From Pyropia haitanensis (taxonomy: Eukaryota > Rhodophyta > Bangiophyceae > Bangiales > Bangiaceae), in contig SDUX01000002.1 of assembly GCA_008729055.1 (NCBI GenBank), positions 2,259,874 through 2,323,873 of the forward strand: DNA of 64,000 nt, given 5' to 3'. Each line of letters opens with the position of its first letter. Within the stretch, counting starts at the first letter, position 1. A program made the translations under genes and the position numbers. The notes under the pieces were generated by a model. That model saw nothing but the letters and a program-made list of their open reading frames with translations, was not told where the DNA came from and made no database searches. Of the stretch, positions 56,241-64,000 are shown in pieces.

Positions 56241-56480
56241 GGCGGGGGGGGGGGGGGGGGGTGGCTCGGGGGGGGGGGGGGGGGGCAACCGTGGGGGGGG
56301 GGGGGAGGGGGGGGGGGCGCCCGCTCGTCAACGCGCCGCCGCCGCCGCCGCCGCCGCCGCTGCTGCCGGGGGGGGACGGCGTGCCCGGCGGCGGCACCGT
56401 CACCGCCGACGGCGACGCCGGCCGCGCCGCCGTCGGCACGCACCGCGCGGGCAGACCCGGCAAGCAGCCGCCGCTGCTGC

Positions 56481-56522
<42 letters not shown>

Positions 56523-56632
56523 ACCCGTCGCGGCCGTCGCGGCCGCGGCTGCCCGCGGCGGCCGGGACGGCGGCGGCGCACGCGGGCGCGGCGGCGCCGC
56601 GGGCGCCCGCGCCGCCGCCCCCGCGCCCGCGC

Positions 56633-56670
<38 letters not shown>

Positions 56671-57707
56671 CGCGGCAGCGGCCGCGTGCGCCCCGCGGCG
56701 GGCGGCGCGGGGCGTGCGGCCGCGGCGCGGCGGCGGCGGCGCCGCCGCGGGCGCCGCCATGGGCGGCTGTGGCGGGACGGCGCGGGCGCCAGGGGGAGCT
56801 GCCGCTTGGGGGGGGAGGGGGGGGGGGGCGGGGGGGGGGGGGTGGGTGCGGGGGCAGTCGCGAGACGCGACGCGACGCGCGCGCGCGCGCGGGCAGACGA
56901 GCAGCGGCCGTGGCGGAGGGGGGGGGGGGGGTGGCGCGCGGCGTGGCGGGTGCCGCGGGGGCGTGCTGCCGGGCTGCGCACCGTGGCGGCGGCGGCGGCG
57001 GTGGCGGTGGGGGTGGCGGCGGGGGGGGTGGGGGTGGCGGCGGCGGTGGCTGTGGCGGCGGCGGGCGCGCACGCGCGGGGCCGCCGCCGTCTGCCGGTCG
57101 ACCGGCCACGCGGGGGTGGCGCCGCGCACACCGGCGCTGGCAGCGCCGCGAGGGGGGGGGGGGGGGGGCGCCGCGCTCCACGCTCCCCCGCTGTGGTGGT
57201 GGTGGGGGCGGACGGAGGTGGGCCCACCACTGTTCCCTCGCGGCGGTGGAGGGCACGCGCGTCCCATTCGCAGGGCGCTCTCGTAGGAAAACGGCCCATC
57301 GGGGCCCGCTGGCTGTCCAGGCGGGGCGAGCGACCCACGGTGGCCTGCGGCCGTTTTTTTTTTTTTTTTTTTGCTTGTTCCCCCTTCTTTCCATGCACGC
57401 AGATCGGCGAGGCACCGGCGCGTGGGCGCTTGTCAGGCCAGTGCACGAGCGCGTGGCACTGCTCACCCACAGACGCCTGGCCGCGGCCTACGGAGGGGGC
57501 CCGCCACGGCGACCGCGTGGCCCCACGCGTGGTCCAGTGTCGTTCGCGCCGGCTGATTGGAGGACAAGGCGGGGGCGCACAAATCCCGTGGGGGGCGCTC
57601 CCCGACTGGGGAGCCAAAAAAGCACAGACAGTGGACGGGGCGGTCATCCAACACCCCTGCTGCACAAGCGTGTCCCGCGTCTGCCTCTGCCATCACCGCA
57701 CCGCGCC
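56241..57707. other. G-rich intergenic region between kleisin and m-AAA protease
   Basis: Long G-runs (56,242-56,330), GGC/GCC trinucleotide tracts (56,460-56,525; 56,640-56,680) and a 22-nt T-run at about 57,353-57,372. All frames are Gly/Arg/Ala/Pro filler, with no domain. It must contain the kleisin promoter next to its ATG. Confidence 0.45.
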
Positions 57708-59898
57708 CTATGCAGCGGGCGGACCCGAGCCCGACGACGCGTCCCGCCCCTGGGTCACCACCGCCGCGGCTTCCCCCTTTCCGTCGGTGCCCGCAGCCGC
57801 CCTCCCCTCGCCCTCCGCCTCCCCGGCGGCGGCACTCGTGCCCTTGCCGTCGGCTGCGGTCCCGTCACGCCGCCGCCCCGAGCCCGCGAGGATCTCATCA
57901 AACGAGGCGGCGTCGCCGCCAAACGGCCGGCGGCCGAGGAGCTCGACCATGTCCTCCCGCCCCAGCGCCTCGCGCTCGAGCAGCCGCTCCGCCACCGCCA
58001 CCACCGACGCCCGGTTATCGGCGAGCAGCTTTTGCGTCCGCGCGTACGCGGCCTTGACGATCGACCGCACCTCCTCGTCAATCGTCCGCGCCATGCGGTT
58101 CGAGTAGGGGCGGTAAAAGTCCTCACCGCCGCCGCCGCCGCCGCCCGATGGGAAGGCCAGCGTGCCGAGCGCGTCGCCCAGGCCCCACCGCGTGACGCCC
58201 TGGTACGCCATCTGGGTGACCTTGTCAAAGTCGTCCGCCGCGCCGGTCGTCACCGACGCGAAAAACATCTCCTCCGCGGCGCGGCCCGCGAGCGCCATGG
58301 CCATAAAGTCCGCCAGCTGCGGGCGGGAGTAGAGGAGCCGCTCGTTGTTTTGGTATTGGGCGTAGCCGAGGGCCGCACTCCCCCGCGGCACGATGGACAC
58401 CTTGAGCAGCGGCATCGAGTGCTCGAGCAGCCACCCCGCCACCGCGTGGCCCGCCTCATGGTACGCCACCGTCCGCTTCTCCGTCGGGCTCATCACCATG
58501 TTCTTCTTTTCCAGCCCGCCAATGACCCGGTCGACGGCGCCCTCAAAGTGGCTGAGGTCCACGTCTGTCGCGCCGGCGCGGGCTGCCAGCAGCGCCGCCT
58601 GGTTGCACACGTTGGCAATGTCCGCACCCGCCATCCCCGCGGTGCGCGCGGCCATGGCCTTGGCCACCCCCTCCTTGCCCGGCGGGTCCGCGATGGTCAG
58701 CGGCGCCAGGTGCACCCGGAAGATGTCGCGCCGCCCCAGGATGTCAGGCGGGTCAATGACGATGCGACGGTCAAACCGGCCCGGCCGCAGCAGCGCCTCG
58801 TCGAGCACGTCCACCCGGTTGGTACCCGCGAGGACAACCACCCCCGAGTTGGGCGCAAAGCCGTCCATCTCCACGAGCAGCTGGTTGAGCGTGTTCTCCC
58901 GCTCATCGTTGCCGCCCATCATGCCCCCCCGGCCGCGCTTGCGGCCAATGGCGTCAATCTCATCGAGGAAAATGATGCACGGCGCCAGCTTGCGCGCCTG
59001 CGCAAACAGGTCGCGCACCCGCGACGGCCCGACGCCGACAAACATCTCCATAAAGTCCGAGCCGCTCATGGTGAGGAACGGCACCCCCGACTCGCCCGCC
59101 GTCGCCCGCGCCAGCAGCGTCTTGCCCGTCCCCGGCGGGCCGTGCATGAGCGCCCCCCGCGGGATTTTGGCGCCAATGGCGGTGAAGCGGTCAGGCTTTT
59201 GCAGGTACTGCACAAACTCCATGATCTCCCGCTTGGCCTCGTCCAGGCCGGCCACGTCGGCAAAGGTGGTCGACACTTTGGCGTCCCCCTTGTTCAGCAC
59301 CGTCGCCTTGGCCTTGCCCACCGAAAAGATGCCGCCAGCGCCGCCGGCGCCGCCCCCCACGCCGCCGCCCGCACCGCCGCCGCGGGACAGCGGACCGCCA
59401 CCACCCATGCCGCCCATGCCGCCCATGCCCCCACCCATGCCGCCCATACTCCCCGCGCTCCGCGCCATCAACGCGAGGAAGCCGACGGCCAGGACGGTGC
59501 CGAGCATCGAAAACGCGCCCGACGCCGACGGCGTGCCCGCGACCGCCGACGACAGGGTGATGGGCACAAAGTCCCGCGGCTCCACGCCCGCGTCCTCCTG
59601 TGCCGCCTCCAGCTTGCGCTCCAGCGTCTCGAGGGAGCCGACGTTGAAGCGGAACTTGGCCACCCCGCCGCCGCCGGCGCCAACCACGCCACCGCCGCCG
59701 CCGGCGCCCCCCCCCCCCAGGGTGGCCCCACCGCCAGCCGCACCCGCCGCGGCCCGCCCCGACGCCTTGCGCTCCCGCACGTACACGTACGCCCAGGTGC
59801 CGCGGAGCTCGACGCGCGTGACCAGCCCCGTCGGCAACACGTCCCGCTTAAACTCCTGCCACGAGATGACCGCGGGGCCGCCCAGCGCGCCCGCCGAC

Positions 59899-59939
<41 letters not shown>

Positions 59940-60422
59940 CCCCCCGCCGCGGCCGGCGGCGTCCATCACCGAGCCCCGCCGGCGGCCGCCGCCGTCGGCG
60001 GCGGCACCCCCATCGGCCGCGCCGCCGCCACCCACCCCACCCGTGCCCTCGTGGTCGGACCGAGTCGCGGCAAACAGCCCGACCGCGGCGGTGACGGCGA
60101 GGAAGGCGGGCAGCCGCGAGCCGCCGCCCCCGCCGCCGCCGCCACCACCCGCCGACGGCCCCCCCCGGCCGCCGCCGCCAGGCGGAAAAACCCGGAACTG
60201 GGCGTAATTCGGCGACGGCCCGCGGGCTTGGGCGCCCGCGCCGTCACCCGCCGCCGCCAGCACCGGCCCGTCGCGCGCGGCCGCGGCGCCCGACGCTGCC
60301 CGCTGCGCCGCGAACGGGGTGGCGCGGGCCGCAGAGACGCCACGCGCCAAACCCTCGCTCCGCGAGCGCGCCCCGACGACGGCCGAAGAGGTAAGCCGCC
60401 GCGCGAGCAGACGAGAGGCCAT
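57708..60422 (-). CDS. mitochondrial m-AAA protease (AFG3/FtsH family)
   Basis: The intact single-exon gene encodes 904 residues. ATG 60422 is chosen because it opens a strong mitochondrial presequence ([20 protein letters not shown]). Membrane segment 1 is at about 104-119 ([16 protein letters not shown]). The FtsH_ext domain follows ([20 protein letters not shown]), then membrane segment 2 ([16 protein letters not shown]). The AAA module has GPPGTGKT at about 425-432, Walker [10 protein letters not shown] near 486, and the second region with [10 protein letters not shown]. The M41 zinc protease site [14 protein letters not shown] is near 656. All catalytic residues are present. Two membrane spans and FtsH_ext make it a matrix-facing m-AAA protease (AFG3L2/paraplegin class), which degrades misfolded inner-membrane proteins and matures some precursors. 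Unusual features are long poly-Gly linkers between span 1 and FtsH_ext and Gly/Met-rich repeats after span 2. Confidence 0.93.
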
Positions 60423-61861
60423 TGCAGCGCTCAGCGGCGTCCACCGAGGTGGGCAGGCACGATGGCGAAGGTGGGATGGGCAGATGACCAGCGCGGCCTG
60501 CTCCCGCAGACTCCCTCCCCTCCACACCAGCGACAGGCGCGGCAGTCAAGACAAAATACAACCACACAGTGCTGAGACTACATGGCAACTACACTGGCCG
60601 GGAGTACTACCACGTTTCTGGGTGTACACCGACGAGTATTGAGTCGTCTGAGCGAATTTTGAAGGCCATCCAGGGACCCACGTCTGACACAGCCATAGTA
60701 TTGTACCGCTCAATTTCTGGCCACGACTGCCCAGCGTTTCCCGTCCCATCGCGGCGGGCGGGTGCGACGGGCACCAGCGCCCCTGCCGCACCGGAAAAAA
60801 AGAAACGCGACATGAAGGGCGCCCACCGTCACACCCACCCACCCGCCCGCCAACGATGCGAGTCACCGCCCCCGCAGCGGGGCGCGCCCGCCAAGTCGTT
60901 CCCCCTCCCCTTATGCCCCCATTCACCCCCGCGCGCAGCGCCGCCACAGCCGCCGCCGCCGCTGCCGCCACCGCCATCGTCAGTCCGGCCGTCCCACAAT
61001 GGCCGGCAGCCTTCCCCGCGCAGGCCGCGACGCGGGCGCTGCGTTGCCCATCCCGCGCTGTCCCAGTGGCGGCACCAGCGCCGCGGCCGAGGCGGACGAG
61101 CGCGGGCCGCCCGCGGCGGCGGCCACACCCGGTCGCGCCCTGACGGCGGGCGGCACCGCCGCAGACACACGCGGCGCGGCGCAGTCCGTCCGTCTCTCTC
61201 CACACCAACCACACCCCAGCCGGTGAGGTCGGGCGGCGGCACTGTACTGTCCCCCGGCGTAGCAGCAGGGTCTTGTTCGCCATCGATGGCACGCCCGTGG
61301 TGGGAGACGGGCGGCGACGGCGAGGGGGAGTTTGAGTCCATGAGTGCCGCGGATTGAGCAGACGCAGACTCAGCCCGGTTTGTAGCGAGAGCGGGGGAGG
61401 ATGGGGGGGAAGCGGATGGAGCGGTGGGTCGCGGCGGCGGCGGGACCGCGTCGGCGGCGCGCGCGGCGGGCTGCCGCGATCAATACGGACACGAGGCGCC
61501 GCGGCCCGCGGCGGCTGGGGCAGTGTCGGTTGTGCCTCCCGCTCAGGCGGCGGCTGTCGCCAGACGCGCACACAGCGAGTCTGGACTGGCTTGAGGCTGA
61601 GGGCGGCAGGGCCGTGGGTGGGGCGTGGCAAGCCTGGATGATGGCTCCTGTGCTTTTGTAGTCGCCACCGTCCCTCGCTCTACCCCTCGCGGGTGAATGA
61701 GGATGGCACCCTCTTCTCTCATTGACCCTCTCATTCCCTCGCTATCTCTCTCACTCTCTCTCACTCTCGAAAAGACACAAAACACTCGGTCGGGAACCCG
61801 TGGCGGGCAGCCCACAAAAGAAACACACACACACACACACACAAACAGACGCACACACACA

Positions 61862-61899
<38 letters not shown>

Positions 61900-62057
61900 C
61901 ACGCACACACACGCACACACACACACACACACGGGTGAACCATACCTAACGCGCGCACACACAGTTCCCGACAGAAAAAAAAAAAAAAAATGTAGTGCAC
62001 CGCCAGTCCACGTCTGCCCAGCCCGCCGCCCCACCACAAGCGCCAGCACACCGACCT
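60423..62057. other. intergenic between m-AAA protease and importin-beta
   Basis: The first 400 bp (60,540-60,830) are lower in GC and likely contain the protease promoter. A plus-strand frame at 60,999-61,226 and a minus one at 60,829-61,341 are open but have no domain; I do not call either. A (CA)n tract and an A-run at about 61,975-61,990 precede the importin-beta 3' end. Confidence 0.45.
61821..61932. repeat. (CA)n microsatellite, interrupted
   Basis: About 110 bp of CA dinucleotides with scattered ACGC, ACAT and AAAC interruptions. It lies downstream of the importin-beta stop, in or near its 3' UTR. Confidence 0.9.
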
Positions 62058-64000
62058 CTACTGCGGCGCAAAGATAACCTGCTTTGCCCACGCCGCCGTC
62101 TGCCGCGTCCGCATGTCCGATGCCATCTCCGAGTTCTCCACGCTTTGCCGCAGCCACTTGAGGCCCGACAGCTTGGGCCGCAGCGCGGGGGCGGCCTCGA
62201 CGAGGTCGCCGAGCACACCCAGAGCGGCCTTGGAGAGCGCCTCGGCCGCTGACGGGCTGGCGGCGCCCATTGTTTCGTCCTCGTGGACAGCCTCACAAAA
62301 GATGAGCAGCCACTCTACGTGCGTCTCCAGCAGTGCCTGCTTGCCGTCGTCCTTCAGCCCGTGAATCACCCCGGTGTAGGCCTCAAAAACGCTCTCACGC
62401 AGCGCCAACAGCCAGTCAAGCAGGTCATAGTCGTCGTCAGGCACCTTGAAAGTCATAGAGGTGCTCGCCGCCTCCTGCATCATCTGCATGACGTAGCTGA
62501 GGAAGGGCTCAAAGTCCCCCTTGATCGCCATCGCCACATCCCCAAACGCTGACAGCACAGCAGGCTTGACCGACTTGTCCAACATCTGCGACTGGACCGC
62601 ATCGAGCAAGCACCGCACGATCTCCTGCGCAATCGCGCCGTTTCCCACGGTCGCAAAATCCTTGCCAATGGCGCGGCAGATGTCGCCCACGGTGCCCACC
62701 GCGACCGCGCACAGCTGGTAGTGAGTCCAGTTGCGCAGCGCCGACACGAGCACCGGCGCGACAGTGGCAAAGTAACGAGAGAAGTCAGGACCGAGCGCAT
62801 CCGCAACGGCCTCAATAGCCAACAGCGCCTCCTCGTGGACTGCGTTGGAGTTGGGTGTCGGCGCACCGTTGGTCACCCCCGCCGCCGCTGCTGCTGGTGC
62901 CGTCACTGTGCCTTCCAGCAGCTTCATGTAGCACTGCAGCATGCGGTCAGTGAAGGGGCCCACCCCAATTGGCCGCAGCCGCTGGGTGGCGGTCGTCAGC
63001 GCGCCACACAGCAAGCCTTGTGTTTCTGCCAATTCTGCCGCTGCCTCGGTGCCTGGCGGTGGCGGTGTCACTGACAGGGACGCCTCCAGCCGGTCCAACA
63101 GCACTGGCACCGCCTGCATCACGCAGCTGCGGGAGCCGTCCCCTACCGCACGGAAGATGGCACTCACTGCCTCGTAAGCAGACACGCGCAGGTGCGCCTC
63201 CCCGCCGTCTGACCGCTCAGTCGTGATAAACAGCTCACGCAGCAGCCCCTCGGCATAGCCTGTCAAGCCAGTGGCCGTCCCATTGGTGGTCGCGCCAGAG
63301 TCGTCCTCCTCATCCGCGCCGTCGGCGGAAAAGGCGTCGGCCAGGTTGTGGATGGCATAACAGACGTGCGCCGCGACTGGTGCGTTCTCGTCCTTGAGAG
63401 TCCGCAAGAGGGCGCTGACCAGGTCTGGCAGAATCGCCGCCGCCGCCAGCTTGTGGTCCCCGTCGCGCAGAACGCGGCCAATCGTCCAAGCAGTGGTGTC
63501 CCGCACCGCCGCGTTGACATCCTCCACCAACGTGCGGACCAGCACGGGCAGCGCTGCGGCCACAACGGGCGCCAACTGCGCTTGCGGTGGACCGTCCAAG
63601 ACGGAACCAAAGGCGAGCACCGCCGCCTCACGAGCGCGCCAGTCGGCGCCCGCCACATTGTCCCTCACAAACGGCACAACGTACTCGAGGATGCGCGCAG
63701 GGGCCGCCTGCGCGAGCAGCTCCAAGCAGGAGCCCGCCGCGGTAGCTCGGTTCCACGCATTCTCTTCGTGGCAGTCTTCCTCTTGTTGGGTAAGGCAGTT
63801 GAAGAGGGCGGGGCACAGGTGCGCAAGCGCGTGAGACACAAACGCGTGGGAGCGGCGGGTGAGCGTGTTTGCCTCACCCACTTCCGTAGCAGCGGCAGCC
63901 TCATCCTCGAGCGCAATCTCCTCCTCTGCAATCGTTGACCAAAGCTCGATGGCCTGCAGCGCCACGGGCTCGTCCTCACCGCTGATCTCCGCCATGGCCA
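62058..64000 (-). CDS. KPNB1: importin subunit beta-1, 5' end outside the window
   Basis: The frame is open from the right edge to TAG at 62058, 645 residues from the first visible Met (internal). It aligns along the C-terminal three quarters of importin-beta/karyopherin-beta1: [20 protein letters not shown], then [130 protein letters not shown], and the end AWAKQVI. These are HEAT repeats about 6-19. The first ~250 residues, including most of the RanGTP-binding repeats, are beyond 64000. The protein carries importin-alpha/cargo through nuclear pores and releases it on RanGTP binding. No frameshift is visible, and the sequence is less GC-rich and less repetitive than its neighbours, so it is clearly functional. 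Confidence 0.95.
   Translation of the reverse strand, partial: AMAEISGEDEPVALQAIELWSTIAEEEIALEDEAAAATEVGEANTLTRRSHAFVSHALAHLCPALFNCLTQQEEDCHEENAWNRATAAGSCLELLAQAAPARILEYVVPFVRDNVAGADWRAREAAVLAFGSVLDGPPQAQLAPVVAAALPVLVRTLVEDVNAAVRDTTAWTIGRVLRDGDHKLAAAAILPDLVSALLRTLKDENAPVAAHVCYAIHNLADAFSADGADEEDDSGATTNGTATGLTGYAEGLLRELFITTERSDGGEAHLRVSAYEAVSAIFRAVGDGSRSCVMQAVPVLLDRLEASLSVTPPPPGTEAAAELAETQGLLCGALTTATQRLRPIGVGPFTDRMLQCYMKLLEGTVTAPAAAAAGVTNGAPTPNSNAVHEEALLAIEAVADALGPDFSRYFATVAPVLVSALRNWTHYQLCAVAVGTVGDICRAIGKDFATVGNGAIAQEIVRCLLDAVQSQMLDKSVKPAVLSAFGDVAMAIKGDFEPFLSYVMQMMQEAASTSMTFKVPDDDYDLLDWLLALRESVFEAYTGVIHGLKDDGKQALLETHVEWLLIFCEAVHEDETMGAASPSAAEALSKAALGVLGDLVEAAPALRPKLSGLKWLRQSVENSEMASDMRTRQTAAWAKQVIFAPQ

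Noticed and set aside
60829..61341. Minus-strand ORF of 170 codons
   Set aside because: Composition is Arg/Gly/Pro shadow-like, with no domain; a plus-strand alternative at 60,999-61,226 is equally weak.

Overview
The window looks like nuclear DNA of a very GC-rich, intron-poor eukaryote. It carries importin-beta, an m-AAA protease with a mitochondrial presequence, a cohesin kleisin, an SSU-processome UTP20 homologue, a B-box protein and a lipid kinase. All are single-exon or nearly so, with extreme G/C at third codon positions and long Ala/Gly/Pro/Glu codon runs. A Bangiophyte red alga (Porphyra/Pyropia type) fits best. That is inference: no rRNA or organellar marker is present to prove it.

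Layout. 0-6 kb: a broken glutathione S-transferase start (-) and an F-box/leucine-rich-type gene (-). 6.4-14.4 kb: a degenerate tandem array of about 53-bp units; the long ORFs across it are by-products of the repeat. 15.4-23.9 kb: mostly simple-sequence DNA, including (GC)n, a 33-nt C run, a 31-bp tandem repeat and Ala/Val-type GCN/GTN repeats. 24-27.6 kb: a decayed central part of UTP20 (+) with frameshifts and an in-frame TAG. 28-30.6 kb: weak hypothetical ORFs. 30.8-32.2 kb: a foldback-like element with hairpin-rich ends. 33.8-42.3 kb: one very large gene (+), about 2,800 residues, with three diverged cyclin-box-like units separated by low-complexity linkers. 43.75-44.1 kb: a small secreted PAN/Apple-type protein. 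44.5-46.4 kb: a pseudokinase/ANTH-like protein (+). 46.8-48.2 kb: a DAG/sphingosine-kinase-fold lipid kinase (-). 48.6-50.9 kb: two neighbouring short elements with clear terminal inverted repeats. 51.8-52.3 kb: a B-box zinc-finger protein (+). 52.7-56.2 kb: a RAD21/REC8-type kleisin (-). 57.7-60.4 kb: an m-AAA protease (-). 62.06 kb to the right edge: importin-beta, 5' end beyond the window (-).

The genes are unrelated housekeeping functions, so no operon-like logic applies; neighbours are often convergent (46.45/46.76 kb, 52.25/52.75 kb). A recurrent feature is reading-frame switching inside conserved proteins, several times at G/C homopolymers of 8 nt or more. This points to homopolymer-length errors in the assembly for the otherwise intact genes. 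The UTP20 copy has additional damage and looks like a true pseudogene. The best candidates for something undescribed are the triple cyclin-like giant protein, the pseudokinase fused to an ANTH-like segment, and the cluster of three structured, probably non-autonomous mobile elements.
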